Positions 36,689-46,730 are shown, counted from the stretch's first letter. The stretch: DNA of 64,000 nt from Aurantibacter_A sp039941195 (GCF_039941195.1 NZ_JBDVFA010000021.1:24115-88114), one strand, 5' to 3'. Translations and numbers: made by a program. The notes: generated from the sequence alone by a model not told the origin.

Positions 36689-38902
36689 ATGCTCATCTAT
36701 ATCTTAAAATCGGCTGCATGCCTCGCTATATTACTACTTTTCTATAAACTTTTTCTGGAAAAGATTAGTATGCATGTTTTCAAACGCTTCTATCTATTAG
36801 GTGCAATACTTTTTGCTTTTGTTGCCCCAACTGTTGTTTTTACAGAATACATTGAAGTTGCTCCAATAAACTATGATAATCTAAACGTGTCGTCAATTTC
36901 TTACAGTAATACGCCTTTAAAAGAAACACCCGAAATTGTGGGGTTTTCCACAATTTTATGGGTAGCATATAGTGTGGGAGTTCTTTTCTTTTGTATAGTA
37001 TTCTTTAAAAACCTAATCCATATTTTAAAACGGATTCAACGAAATCCGAACTATCGAGAATCAAGTTTTATTCATGTTTTATTACATGAAAAACTACCAC
37101 CACATAGTTTTTTAAAGTACATATTTCTCAATAAAAAGAAGTTTGAAGAAAACACAATTCCTAAGGAAGTGCTACTACACGAAGAAACGCATGCACGCGA
37201 AAAACACAGTTTAGATGTTCTTTTAATTGAAGTATTACAAGTTATCTTTTGGTTTAATCCACTTTTCTATTTCTACAAAAAAGCTATTAAACTAAATCAC
37301 GAATTTTTAGCGGATCAAGCTGTTCTTAATACTAAAATTGACACTGCTACGTATCAGAATACCCTTTTATCGTTTTTGTCATCGAAAGACGATAGAAAAC
37401 AACAATCAATGTTGTCGAGTGCCATCAATTATTCATCAATCAAAAAACGATTCACAATCATGAAAACAAAAACATCAAAAAAAGCTATTCTTTTTAGAAG
37501 CCTATTATTATTACCATTATTAACTGCAATGCTATACGGCTTTAGTAAAAAGGAAATTCAAGTAGCGAAAAGTACGACAGTCAAACAACAAAAACTTAAA
37601 CTGCAAGAAACGGCCACGCTTGAAATGGTATTTAACTATAACCAATTAGCCAAAAAATACAATGCTGCTCCTATAAAAGATAGAGTAATACCTATTGATG
37701 ATTTAAAATCCCTAGAACTGATTTATGGAAAGATGTCGCAGAGTCAAAAGCAAAGTGCACAACCTTTTCCTAAATGCGCGCAGCAAGATGCTACCAAAGA
37801 AGAAATCCAAGAATATAACACCTTAGCAAAAAAATATAATGCAATGCTCGAAGGTGACCATTTTACCATTCGCATGCCCGATGTAGAACGAATAAAAGAA
37901 CTCTACAACTTAATGACAGAAACCCAACGTACTAATGCAGAGCCATTTCCCGATTTTCCAAAACCTCCTGCTATGCCTGCCCCTCCAATACCTCCTAATA
38001 CTGTAAAAGAAGTAGCGTCAGAAATTAAAAACGCACATGATACATTGTCAGTTCAGGAGTTAGTTATTTCAGAACAATTCTTTCAAACTGATTTTCCGGC
38101 TGCTCCGAACTTAGCATTTAGAAAAAGTGACAAACCCTTATCAAATAAAGTTCAGAAAGCCATTAACACCTTTGTAAAACAGAAAAAAAAGTATCACGAA
38201 TTAATTGACAAGCAACTCAAGACCAAAAAAGTAGATGAAACTAAAATTGAAACTAGCTACAATAAACTTTTAGAAGCTTATGACGACTATAAAGTGCAAG
38301 CAATTGAAGAAGGTGTTTTTGCACAGGCATCACCAGCCTTTGGTAAAAAGATAAAACTACAGTCGCCCAAAACTCCTACTAAATCTCCTAAACCACCAAC
38401 TACTAAAAGTTTAAGTGATAAAGCATTCGCCAAAAAGCAAATTGAAGCAATTGTAGAAAATCAGGATCCTTATGACAATGTATTCATGCGTATTGATTCT
38501 AAAACCAATAAACTTAGTTCAAATATAAATAGTCCCAATGCTCCACCAAAACCGCAAACACCCCCCAAGGCGAAAAGCTACGTTAATATACCGGCAACAC
38601 CCGAACAAACGACTAATCTATTACGTGAAGAACTGAAATATAATAGAACTAATGGTAATATTATTGCTGTAGAAACTATAGGTGATGAGTTTTATATCAA
38701 TATCCCACCTCCTCCAACTCCACCTAACCCATTAGATTTAGCCATTGAACTGGCAAAAAAAGATGCCACCTTCTATTACAAAAAGAAGAAGATTTCTTCT
38801 GATGAAGCTATAGAAATATTAAAGAAAAATGAAGATTTAAGTATGCAAGTTTCTAAAGCTAAAAACGGAAAGCATATTGTAAAAATTGATACACATTTTT
38901 AA
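36689..38902 (+). CDS. M56 (BlaR1-type) membrane metallopeptidase with repeat-rich C-terminus
   Basis: 737 residues. Membrane helices at about 3-22, 33-51, 88-110 and 485-ish are absent after residue 290, where a fourth helix (LLLLPLLTAMLYGF) ends the sensor-protease part. Zinc site HEETH at 164-168 with a third ligand Glu in NHEFLAD (about 205). The periplasmic tail holds two units of the form YNxLAKKYNA ... PFP (about 317-365 and 373-427), then Pro-rich and Lys-rich segments. Likely cleaves its partner repressor when the tail senses a signal; no penicillin-binding domain is seen. Confidence 0.85.
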   Translation: MLIYILKSAACLAILLLFYKLFLEKISMHVFKRFYLLGAILFAFVAPTVVFTEYIEVAPINYDNLNVSSISYSNTPLKETPEIVGFSTILWVAYSVGVLFFCIVFFKNLIHILKRIQRNPNYRESSFIHVLLHEKLPPHSFLKYIFLNKKKFEENTIPKEVLLHEETHAREKHSLDVLLIEVLQVIFWFNPLFYFYKKAIKLNHEFLADQAVLNTKIDTATYQNTLLSFLSSKDDRKQQSMLSSAINYSSIKKRFTIMKTKTSKKAILFRSLLLLPLLTAMLYGFSKKEIQVAKSTTVKQQKLKLQETATLEMVFNYNQLAKKYNAAPIKDRVIPIDDLKSLELIYGKMSQSQKQSAQPFPKCAQQDATKEEIQEYNTLAKKYNAMLEGDHFTIRMPDVERIKELYNLMTETQRTNAEPFPDFPKPPAMPAPPIPPNTVKEVASEIKNAHDTLSVQELVISEQFFQTDFPAAPNLAFRKSDKPLSNKVQKAINTFVKQKKKYHELIDKQLKTKKVDETKIETSYNKLLEAYDDYKVQAIEEGVFAQASPAFGKKIKLQSPKTPTKSPKPPTTKSLSDKAFAKKQIEAIVENQDPYDNVFMRIDSKTNKLSSNINSPNAPPKPQTPPKAKSYVNIPATPEQTTNLLREELKYNRTNGNIIAVETIGDEFYINIPPPPTPPNPLDLAIELAKKDATFYYKKKKISSDEAIEILKKNEDLSMQVSKAKNGKHIVKIDTHF

Positions 38903-38924
38903 AATCAAAATTCCATAGAAAATC

Positions 38925-38951
38925 AAAAGCCTCGAAAATCGAGGCTTTTTT
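38925..38951 (+). terminator. Intrinsic terminator after the M56 gene
   Basis: AAAAGCCTCG at 38925-38934 pairs perfectly with CGAGGCTTTT at 38940-38949 around a 5-base loop, followed by TT; 22 bases after the M56 stop. Confidence 0.9.
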
Positions 38952-39095
38952 GTAACATTTCATTTCATCTTTAGTCTAACAAACAAAATGCTTTTGTTTC
39001 TAATCAAAACAAGTATATAAAAGCATACCAAATAAACACTTCATTTTAAATTAAATGAGGTAGCTGTTTGGGTTTCATCATTCAAAAAAATCAAT

Positions 39096-40196
39096 ATGTT
39101 ACAGCAATTCTTCATTCGCTGCTCAGGAGCAGATTCTAAAATTTTAGAAACGTGTTCTGAAGGAGAACAAAACAAATTTACCGGCATTGGTGCCACTGTA
39201 TTTTTCACAGCAATAATGGCCTTTATAGCTAGTTCTTATGCATTATTCACTGTTTTCGATAATATCTATTACGCTATATTCTTTGGGTTAGTTTGGGGCT
39301 TACTAATTTTTAACCTTGACCGCTTTATTGTATCCACCATTAAAAAAAGAAACAGTTTTAAAAGTGAATTTTTACAAGCTAGTCCTAGAATAATCCTCGC
39401 TATAATAATTGCTATCGTTATTTCAACACCGTTAGAAATGAAGCTCTTTGAAAAGGAAATTAACCAAGTACTTTTAGAACAGAAAAATGATATGACTTTA
39501 GCCAATAAACAGCAAGTGGCTTTACAATACACTCCTGCTATTGAAAAGTTAAATCAAGATATTGCTACATTAAAATCGGAAATTACTATAAAAGAAAACG
39601 AAACGAATGCACTGTATGATACCTATATTTTGGAGGCAGAAGGTAAAGCTGGCACTATGTTATTAGGTAAAGGTCCAGTTTATGAAGAAAAGAGAGAGAA
39701 ACATGATGCAGCACTTAAAGATCTAAGCATCCTAAAAGAATCTAACACGAACAAAATAGCATTACTTGAATCTGAAATTACTTCATTGAATATCGAATAT
39801 GCCGAGGTTGTAAAAGGTTCGCAGCCAACAATTGATGGTTTCGACGGACTTATGTCTCGTGTAAATGCCCTAGATAAATTACCTTGGATACCATCATTTT
39901 TTATCTTCCTTTTATTCTTAGCCATAGAAACTTCCCCGATTATTGCGAAATTACTAGCACCAAAAGGAGAGTATGATTTAAAGCTTGACGATGAGGAAAG
40001 TACCATAGCAAACTGGATATCACAAAAAGTAGCCCAACGTGAAAAAATACTATCCACAGACACGACTCTAAACGATAAAATATATTCTGAATTATCTGAA
40101 GAAGAAGTAGTATATGCCTATAAAAAACAAAAGACTATAGCGCTAATGCAAAAACAAGCGGATGCTTTTTATGATATTCAAGTTAAAAGTTTGTAA
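39096..40196 (+). CDS. DUF4407 membrane protein
   Basis: 366 residues. N-terminal GIGATVFFTAIMAFIASSYALF and following hydrophobic segments give three membrane helices by residue 110, then a long coiled-coil (about 130-245, rich in Glu/Lys) and a fourth helix (WIPSFFIFLLFLAIETSPII). This is the DUF4407 pattern, including LDRFIVSTIKK after helix 3. Function unknown; the family is widespread in Bacteroidota and Actinobacteria. Monocistronic. Confidence 0.88.
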   Translation: MLQQFFIRCSGADSKILETCSEGEQNKFTGIGATVFFTAIMAFIASSYALFTVFDNIYYAIFFGLVWGLLIFNLDRFIVSTIKKRNSFKSEFLQASPRIILAIIIAIVISTPLEMKLFEKEINQVLLEQKNDMTLANKQQVALQYTPAIEKLNQDIATLKSEITIKENETNALYDTYILEAEGKAGTMLLGKGPVYEEKREKHDAALKDLSILKESNTNKIALLESEITSLNIEYAEVVKGSQPTIDGFDGLMSRVNALDKLPWIPSFFIFLLFLAIETSPIIAKLLAPKGEYDLKLDDEESTIANWISQKVAQREKILSTDTTLNDKIYSELSEEEVVYAYKKQKTIALMQKQADAFYDIQVKSL

Positions 40197-40208
40197 ATCA
40201 GAAAAAAT

Positions 40209-40556
40209 CTATTCTTCAAGAGTTTTGAGAAACTCATTGATTTTTCGAAGGCATTTTTTGAAATCTTCGTCAAGCGCCATATCACCAACATGTAATTGCT
40301 CTTCATAATACTCAGAAAATGCAAAAGCATGATTCATACCTAATACGCTGAATTTAAATTTAATCTTATGTACCACTTCTGCAGCAGCTCTAGGTTCATC
40401 TTTTTTGATATGATATAAGTAATTACCTAGTTGCCAAGTAAATTCCTTTTTGAGAATAGCGATAAACTTACGTTCGAAATCAAAATCAGTACCTCCAAGA
40501 TGGATTACATAATCCATATTGGGGAATTCTTCTATATATTTCACGGTATCCTCCAT
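40209..40556 (-). CDS. Orphan Hpt (histidine phosphotransfer) protein
   Basis: 115 residues, a single helical Hpt domain. The phospho-acceptor is His63 in AAAEVVHKIKFKFSVLGM, with the following Lys two residues later and the small-residue pattern of Hpt sites. Works as an intermediate between a hybrid sensor kinase and a response regulator; neither is encoded in this window, so partners lie elsewhere. Upstream start at the first ATG is supported by the acidic N-terminus. Confidence 0.8.
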   Translation of the reverse strand: MEDTVKYIEEFPNMDYVIHLGGTDFDFERKFIAILKKEFTWQLGNYLYHIKKDEPRAAAEVVHKIKFKFSVLGMNHAFAFSEYYEEQLHVGDMALDEDFKKCLRKINEFLKTLEE

Positions 40557-40757
40557 TACTATCAGCAGCTTTTTTTAATGCCCAAATCTAAAAATTAAAG
40601 CACTAAAACCTCTATAATCAAAAGTAAGAATATTACTACCTAAATTAGTATTTATGTTGTGAAATGATCAAATTAGTACGGTTAAAAGCCAAACTTTGTT
40701 GTTAAGTCATTTGCTGTACTACTGTCTTTAATCCAATCAATTATTAGAATTAAAATT

Positions 40758-42593
40758 TTATTCTTCCTTTTTTTCAATTAAAACAATCCAATCTTGTGAA
40801 TTTCCAGTATCTGGCGGACTGCCCATACTTTGCTCAGAACCTGCTACCATTGACGCTACAGAGCCTTTTTGAAAATCACCTCCGTTTAACGGGTCATACC
40901 ATTTTATAGAAAAAACACCTTCAACACCTGTTAAATTAATGGTATATTCCTCTGAATCAGGAATATATACTGCGTAAAATTCACCTGACTTTTTTAAACA
41001 ATAGGCTTCCTTGGAATTAATCAAAGTTGGTTCTGGTGTCATTTCCCAATACGGAATATGGTTGTTAAAGAAATTAAGTCCAATATCTGTAATTTCCCAC
41101 AATCTATCTCTAGTTCGCCAATCTTCAGTATTTAAGTCGTGATATTTATTATTCGCTCCAAAATACCACTCCACTCCAGCAGCACCCGACAATAAAGATC
41201 CCCATAAAACATAACGCCTTAAAGAATCGTGATTACCATCTAAAGAATCTGAACGAGCTCCCGTATGCCACATACCAATTTCATCCATTGTAATCATCCA
41301 GTCATGTCCTGCCTCATGAGCTTTTTGCTTCCATTCTGTAACAACCTCTGCTACGCCCTCTCGTTTATCAACTTGTAATGAAATTCCATCCAAATCTTTA
41401 AACCCAACAATAGAATCCAAAATATCGCCTCTAGCTGGTTCGTGAGAATGCGTATGTAACAATACAGGATGATCAAAAGGATCTATTTTCTTGATAAAAC
41501 TAGTCATGGCTCTTCGCTGTGCATCATATTGCGAAATAGGTGTAAATTCTGCAAAACCATTCTCTTCTCCCAAATTAAAATTCATTCCTAAATGGTGCCC
41601 AAATCGAGCTACTAGTTCTTGTAAATACAATTGCCGCATAGGTCCTGTATCACCATTATCAAGCATGGTTTCATTTTCTGTTTCTTGTAGCACCATATGC
41701 AATAAAATTCCCTTGGCTTGCATGTATTCAAAAACTACTTCCCACTGCGCTAACTTACTTACATCAAACCTGGTAAAATCATCTGGACGTACATAAGGCC
41801 ATACATCTTTACCATCACCATTTATGTTATTGACTAAAAAATAGACAACGTTCATATTTTTTGAAGCCAAATAGTTTAAGGCACCTATTAAACCTTTTCC
41901 TTTGCCATTTTTCCATGTTGGATTTCCCGTTTTCCAATCTTTTAAATGAGGTTCATAACGGTGTAAGGTGTCATTCGTTTTTGCCTCACCATCAGCACTG
42001 GAGCTCTGCATCCGATAGGTGCCATCAAAATCTTCATATCCCAACAAATTCTCAGGGCTATCGGCACCACCTTTTATCCAATATTTACCAGAATCTTTAA
42101 ATCGAAAATATTCATTATCATTAACCAACCTTCCGTTAGCTCTAAAATCTTTTCCTGTTTTATCCGAAGCAATGACCTTAAAATCACCTGTATTATTGGT
42201 TATGGATAATGTTTCACCAGCAATACTGGTATCGCTTAATGCTATAGAATCTCCTTTTTCTAATTTCGCAGAATATGTCCAATCACCCTTCTCTTCTGGA
42301 TTAAAACGAACGCGCCAAACCTTTCCAGAATTAGCACTTGACTCAGCAGCATTACCATCAGCAGCATAAAAACCACGAAGGTTATATTCACCATTCTCAC
42401 TTTTAAAATTAACTGTTAATCTATAATTCAAAAAAGGATTGTCATCAGCATCTTCAGAAGTTTCTGGTCCTTCAAAATCCAAAGTTATCGTATGGTATTG
42501 TGGATACTCAACTACATCAACTTTCTTATTCTCTGTTTTACAGGATAATGCAGTCAGTAAGAAAATGATATAAAGTCGCTTTAAAATATGCAT
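40758..42593 (-). CDS. DUF5060-containing glycoside-hydrolase-like lipoprotein
   Basis: 611 residues. Lipobox LTALSC gives Cys18. An N-terminal DUF5060 beta domain (about 35-125, NYRLTVNFKSENGEYNLRGFY) is followed by a TIM-barrel-like region (about 160-520) with YFLVNNINGDG, NFNLGEENG and TMDEIGMWHTG, where Glu343/344 and Glu near 443 are candidate catalytic acids. A C-terminal putative collagen-binding-type beta domain ends the protein (IKWYDPLNGG). This domain order is common in Bacteroidota polysaccharide degraders; the substrate is unknown. Confidence 0.82.
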   Translation of the reverse strand: MHILKRLYIIFLLTALSCKTENKKVDVVEYPQYHTITLDFEGPETSEDADDNPFLNYRLTVNFKSENGEYNLRGFYAADGNAAESSANSGKVWRVRFNPEEKGDWTYSAKLEKGDSIALSDTSIAGETLSITNNTGDFKVIASDKTGKDFRANGRLVNDNEYFRFKDSGKYWIKGGADSPENLLGYEDFDGTYRMQSSSADGEAKTNDTLHRYEPHLKDWKTGNPTWKNGKGKGLIGALNYLASKNMNVVYFLVNNINGDGKDVWPYVRPDDFTRFDVSKLAQWEVVFEYMQAKGILLHMVLQETENETMLDNGDTGPMRQLYLQELVARFGHHLGMNFNLGEENGFAEFTPISQYDAQRRAMTSFIKKIDPFDHPVLLHTHSHEPARGDILDSIVGFKDLDGISLQVDKREGVAEVVTEWKQKAHEAGHDWMITMDEIGMWHTGARSDSLDGNHDSLRRYVLWGSLLSGAAGVEWYFGANNKYHDLNTEDWRTRDRLWEITDIGLNFFNNHIPYWEMTPEPTLINSKEAYCLKKSGEFYAVYIPDSEEYTINLTGVEGVFSIKWYDPLNGGDFQKGSVASMVAGSEQSMGSPPDTGNSQDWIVLIEKKEE

Positions 42594-42611
42594 GTTTTAA
42601 AAATTATAAGA

Positions 42612-43613
42612 TTAATTGCCACCTATGCGCTGAAACAATGCTGAAAAAAGCTTCCTTGCATCTGTTTTAAATTTAGGCATTTCTGTTACTTCAATACTAT
42701 TATTTAACTCACTGATTTGATACGTAAATGCAAATTTCTCTTCATCCTTATTAAGACTCATCAACCCAAATCTTAAATCATTAAAAAACAAAGCTCCATC
42801 TTTTTCTGTAATGGTATACCAGCCTTCTGTAATAGCGACTAGTCTTTTAATTTTATCATTATCTTTTAGTCTTCCTAGTAATTCATGATTTTTAGGATAG
42901 GATGTAAACTCAATTTCTTTAGAGTCGAAAAAAGAATAATTTCCTATTAAATACGAATCACTGGTATCGATATTTGCTGTCCATAAAATTGTATTAAATG
43001 GTGTAGGGCGTGTGTCCATTGCATTATATGAAATTCCCTGCTTCGCTAAACTTTTTGTAAATTTTTGATAGGATACTGCCTTTAAAATTAAGCTTAAAAC
43101 CAAGTAAGAACTACTGAGTATTAATCCCAAGCGATTATACTTTCTTCGCTTTTCAGAAGTCCTATTTTGAGTCATGGCTAAAATAAGACAAACCAAAAAA
43201 GGAATTGTATACAATGGATCTATCACAAAAATGTTTTGAAAGGCCAACCGTATATTAAATGGCCAAAATAATTGCGTACCCCATGTAGTAAAAGCATCAA
43301 GCAATGGATGTGTAAACATTCCCCAGAAGAATAACAACGACCAATCTTTAAATGTAGCTGTCTGCTTTTTATTTAGTTTCCATACCAACCAACCAAAAAC
43401 AGGAGCAAATAAAATTGAAAAGAAAACTGAATGACTAAATCCTCTATGCCATTCGATTGCCGTTACTGTATCTGCAAAAAAACGGGTTAACACATCTAAA
43501 TCTGGAATAGTGCCGGCCACAGCTCCCCATAACATAGCTCTATTACCAATTTTTTTACCCAGTACGGCTTCACCTACCGCAGCGCCTAGTACAATTTGAG
43601 TTAACGAATCCAT
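42612..43613 (-). CDS. Membrane-bound YdjM-type metal-dependent hydrolase
   Basis: 333 residues. Begins DSLTQIVLGAAVGEAVLGK and shows the YdjM/DUF457 pattern: GTIPDLDVL (Asp ligands), EWHRGFSHS (His ligands), and MFTHPLLDAFTTWG, with hydrophobic segments between. These residues form a likely di-metal site at the membrane. The C-terminal soluble part (from about 190) is less conserved. Function of the family is unclear (E. coli YdjM is SOS-induced). Lies in line with the MutS-like gene, 17 bases away. Confidence 0.85.
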   Translation of the reverse strand: MDSLTQIVLGAAVGEAVLGKKIGNRAMLWGAVAGTIPDLDVLTRFFADTVTAIEWHRGFSHSVFFSILFAPVFGWLVWKLNKKQTATFKDWSLLFFWGMFTHPLLDAFTTWGTQLFWPFNIRLAFQNIFVIDPLYTIPFLVCLILAMTQNRTSEKRRKYNRLGLILSSSYLVLSLILKAVSYQKFTKSLAKQGISYNAMDTRPTPFNTILWTANIDTSDSYLIGNYSFFDSKEIEFTSYPKNHELLGRLKDNDKIKRLVAITEGWYTITEKDGALFFNDLRFGLMSLNKDEEKFAFTYQISELNNSIEVTEMPKFKTDARKLFSALFQRIGGN

Positions 43614-43629
43614 ATAATATTATGGTGTA

Positions 43630-45402
43630 TTATTCTACAATTTGCATCTTCTTTAATAAAAAAGAAGCGTTCATATTCTGACAAATTCCTTCTTTAAACT
43701 TATAATCGAAATGAAGTTCATTATCAATAATTTCTGCATCGAAATAATGGTTCTCAATCTGTGGAAGCTCCTCTACCACCTCACACAAACTTAAATCGTG
43801 CGTTGCAATAATTCCGGTAGATTTCGATTTCACTAAACGTTCAACAAACTTGCGTGACCCTTTTGCTTTATCGGTACTATTCGTCCCTTTTAATATTTCA
43901 TCTAAAATGATGAAGTACCTATCGGTCTGAATTTCATCAACAATATATTTTAAACGTTTTAACTCAGAAAAAAAGTAAGATTCATCATCTGTTAATGAAT
44001 CTGTAGTTCGCATACTCGTAATTAACTTAATAGGCGCATAATTAACCTCTTTTGCAAAAACTGGCAAACCTACATTAGCCATCATAATCTGTAGCGACAC
44101 GGTACGTAAAAAAGTACTTTTACCTGCCATATTTGCTCCAGTGATAATAAAAAACTGTTCATTATCAATATGAAAATCATTCAACACACATTTCTTTGGA
44201 TCTAACAATGGGTGACCCGTTTCCTTTGAATGAAGAACAATATTTTCTTTGGATAATTTTGGAAACGTATAAGCGGGATGATTGAATGAAAAATTGGCCA
44301 AACTATTATAAGCATCAAAAAAAGCAATAGTCTCAAACCAACCTTCAACGGCATTACCATTCGCTGCTATCCACTTTTCTACATGAAATACATGTGTAAT
44401 CGACCGAAGAAAAAAACCATTGGCAACTATTGCGTACAACCAGTTGTTATTCTTATCTAAACTATTGAGTTGGTTCGAAAATTGCTTAATTACCGCCGAA
44501 GTTTTTTTACCATCATCCAATATTTGTTTTTTCTTGGCAACTAATAAATCTGACTTAAAATCGTAGTCTTCAATCTGTAACAGCAATTCGTTATACTGCT
44601 GAAAAGTGCTCTGAATTTTAGATGCAAAATCTGCTAAACTCATGATTTTTTTCATAAAAGCAGCGGATATTCCTATTCCTATGAACAACCATATTATTAA
44701 TGCAGATTCCGGTAAATAATCAAAAAAATACAATAAGAAAACAGCAATAGATGCCGCAGAAAAAAGCATCGGAAACCATTGCATAATTTTTGGAATAAAT
44801 GCTTCGTATCCATTTAACCAATCGACTATTTTTTTGGTCCCTGTTTCTGTCTTGGTTAAGGATGCCGTAGCTGAAAAGTCCTGTCTCCATTCTGGCATTT
44901 TAGAAAGTTCAGCGATTGCTTCTTGTTTTTCTAAAATACCATCTATAACATTCGCTTTAAAAATATTGGACAACGTTATTGCTCCTTGTTCCAAACCCGT
45001 TCTGTTAACATATTGAAAAAAAGAACCCCTACCGAAAAGATCTATATCTTGACTAAAATAATGCAATGGATCTTTAAATTGATTACCAGCTGGTAAATCA
45101 TGAAAATCGCGATTTAAAACTTTAATTTCTGTTTCATTTATGATCTTCAACGCTTTTGTTTTATCCCTTTTATGTTGAATATCTGAATGTCGCGACACCA
45201 AAAAAAGAAAAGCTATTATCGTTACCAAAAGTATACCTACAATCCATTTGGTCTCACCTGAGAAAAAATATAGTGCAAACCCAGCAACACAAAATATCAC
45301 TAAGCGAATCATACTCGAAGCAAATAAAAGTTGTTTAAACTTTTCTAAAGCTTCTGAATGTTTTTCAATTTGATTTTGATAAAAGGAAATTAAATCCTGC
45401 AT
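43630..45402 (-). CDS. Membrane-associated MutS-like ATPase
   Basis: 590 residues. Only the MutS core and ATPase domains are present: Walker A TGANMAGKST at 421-430 and Walker B IILDEI with Asp501-Glu502, plus the ATHD switch motif. The mismatch-recognition and connector domains are missing. Four hydrophobic segments (about 30-48, 53-69, 208-228, 234-252) suggest membrane attachment, unlike MutS1 or MutS2. This MutS-related class is common in Bacteroidota and its role is unknown. Confidence 0.88.
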   Translation of the reverse strand: MQDLISFYQNQIEKHSEALEKFKQLLFASSMIRLVIFCVAGFALYFFSGETKWIVGILLVTIIAFLFLVSRHSDIQHKRDKTKALKIINETEIKVLNRDFHDLPAGNQFKDPLHYFSQDIDLFGRGSFFQYVNRTGLEQGAITLSNIFKANVIDGILEKQEAIAELSKMPEWRQDFSATASLTKTETGTKKIVDWLNGYEAFIPKIMQWFPMLFSAASIAVFLLYFFDYLPESALIIWLFIGIGISAAFMKKIMSLADFASKIQSTFQQYNELLLQIEDYDFKSDLLVAKKKQILDDGKKTSAVIKQFSNQLNSLDKNNNWLYAIVANGFFLRSITHVFHVEKWIAANGNAVEGWFETIAFFDAYNSLANFSFNHPAYTFPKLSKENIVLHSKETGHPLLDPKKCVLNDFHIDNEQFFIITGANMAGKSTFLRTVSLQIMMANVGLPVFAKEVNYAPIKLITSMRTTDSLTDDESYFFSELKRLKYIVDEIQTDRYFIILDEILKGTNSTDKAKGSRKFVERLVKSKSTGIIATHDLSLCEVVEELPQIENHYFDAEIIDNELHFDYKFKEGICQNMNASFLLKKMQIVE

Positions 45403-45433
45403 TCGTAATTCTATATTTTTAGGATAAATAATA

Positions 45434-45793
45434 CTAATCTAAGTTGTCCAGTTCGGCGCGCAATTTCTTGGTAATTTTTGCCACTACCAAATCATACGAA
45501 TGGTCTATTAATTCCTTTATAAGTTGAGGCGGTATATTTTGAATAATAAGTGTATTCCAATGAATTTTACTCATGTGATACCCAGGAATAATATTGCCAT
45601 CATAGGTTTCACGAAGTTCAATAGCTCGCTCCGGGTCGCATTTTAAATTTACTTGAGGTGGTAGTCTTTGCAAACCGGTTAATGCAAACATTTTCCCCAT
45701 TACTTTAAAGACTAAAGTATGCTCGTCAAAAGGAAGTTCTTCCGTAACTCCTTTCTTATTTATACAATATGCTCTAAATTCTTCAATGTTCAT
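45434..45793 (-). CDS. MmcQ/YjbR family protein
   Basis: 119 residues, the complete YjbR domain. Typical start NIEEFRAYCINKKGVTEELPFDEHTLVFKV and the MSKIHWNTLII segment. The fold resembles a double-wing DNA-binding protein; biological role not established. Stop-to-start distance to the GNAT gene upstream is one base, so they are co-transcribed. Confidence 0.9.
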   Translation of the reverse strand: MNIEEFRAYCINKKGVTEELPFDEHTLVFKVMGKMFALTGLQRLPPQVNLKCDPERAIELRETYDGNIIPGYHMSKIHWNTLIIQNIPPQLIKELIDHSYDLVVAKITKKLRAELDNLD

Positions 45794-45794
45794 T

Positions 45795-46322
45795 TTAGTT
45801 CTTTTCGAAAGTCTCCAAATTAGACCAATGGTATCGTGTTTTAGTAATTTCCCGATCTCCTATATCAAAATCATTAATCGTTTCAATAGCTTTACCACCT
45901 GCTCGCTCATAAAATTTAATAGCTCGACTATTTTGTGCGAGTACCCACAAATACATTGATTGCACCACATCACTATTTACCATTTCATGAATTACTTTAC
46001 GAATCAATTCTTCTCCTATTCCTTGTCCAGAATAATCAGAATTTACATGTAAATTATCTATCAATGTTCCGTAGGTAGTATCATTATCAAAGTATGCACA
46101 TACAAAGCCCACTAATATATCTCCATCTGAGACAATAAAAACTAGTTGATTTTCTACTTGGTTTTTAAGACGCCCCTTCCATACTGCTTGTCGCTCTACA
46201 ACAACTTCATTATCTAAAAAATTATCACTAAAAACTCCACGATAATTTTGTTGCCAACTTAAAGCGTGGAGCGCTGCAATAGCATCTGCGTCTTCATATC
46301 CCGCTATTTTATATGTCAACAT
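45795..46322 (-). CDS. GNAT-family N-acetyltransferase
   Basis: 175 residues. The acetyl-CoA motif A appears as YSGQGIGEELIRKVI (Q/R-x-x-G-x-G/A type) and motif B as WVLAQNSRAIKFYERAGG. Complete single-domain acetyltransferase; the acceptor is unknown. Part of a minus-strand cluster of small genes (45434-48469) with very short spacings. Confidence 0.9.
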   Translation of the reverse strand: MLTYKIAGYEDADAIAALHALSWQQNYRGVFSDNFLDNEVVVERQAVWKGRLKNQVENQLVFIVSDGDILVGFVCAYFDNDTTYGTLIDNLHVNSDYSGQGIGEELIRKVIHEMVNSDVVQSMYLWVLAQNSRAIKFYERAGGKAIETINDFDIGDREITKTRYHWSNLETFEKN

Positions 46323-46325
46323 TAT

Positions 46326-46718
46326 TTAAATACTCTTAGAGTCGTAAACAATTACCTTAGACCACAGGGCACTTGACTCTTCTATAAACACCTTATGTGG
46401 CTCCTCATCCTGATATGCCTGTTGTGCTTCGGCAGATTCGAAAGTAACTATTAACGAATAGGTAAAAGATCCATCCACAACATCACGACTAGCTTTTGGC
46501 GGTTTACCAATAAAGCTGGTTTTAGCGTAAGCTGAATTATCTAAAAATTTCTGTAAAGAAACTTCAAAGGTTTTTTGGTCTTCGGCACTATCTGGATTAT
46601 GAAACCAGAAATAAACGGTGTGCGCATAATTAGGGTCAAATTCTCTCATGTCATCTTTTGTTTGACTATAGCCTGTAAAGGTCAATGTTAATACTAGTAA
46701 AGTTGTTATTGTTTTCAT
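46326..46718 (-). CDS. Secreted Dabb-type (stress-responsive alpha/beta barrel) protein
   Basis: 130 residues. Signal peptide (TTLLVLTLTFTGYSQ). The mature part is a Dabb ferredoxin-like domain with VYFWFHNPDSAEDQ, DGSFTYSLIVTFESAEAQQAYQDEEPHKVF as its strands and helix. Dabb proteins dimerise and are mostly of unknown function. Follows in line with the DUF4230 gene. Confidence 0.83.
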   Translation of the reverse strand: MKTITTLLVLTLTFTGYSQTKDDMREFDPNYAHTVYFWFHNPDSAEDQKTFEVSLQKFLDNSAYAKTSFIGKPPKASRDVVDGSFTYSLIVTFESAEAQQAYQDEEPHKVFIEESSALWSKVIVYDSKSI

Positions 46719-46730
46719 ATATATTGTCGT

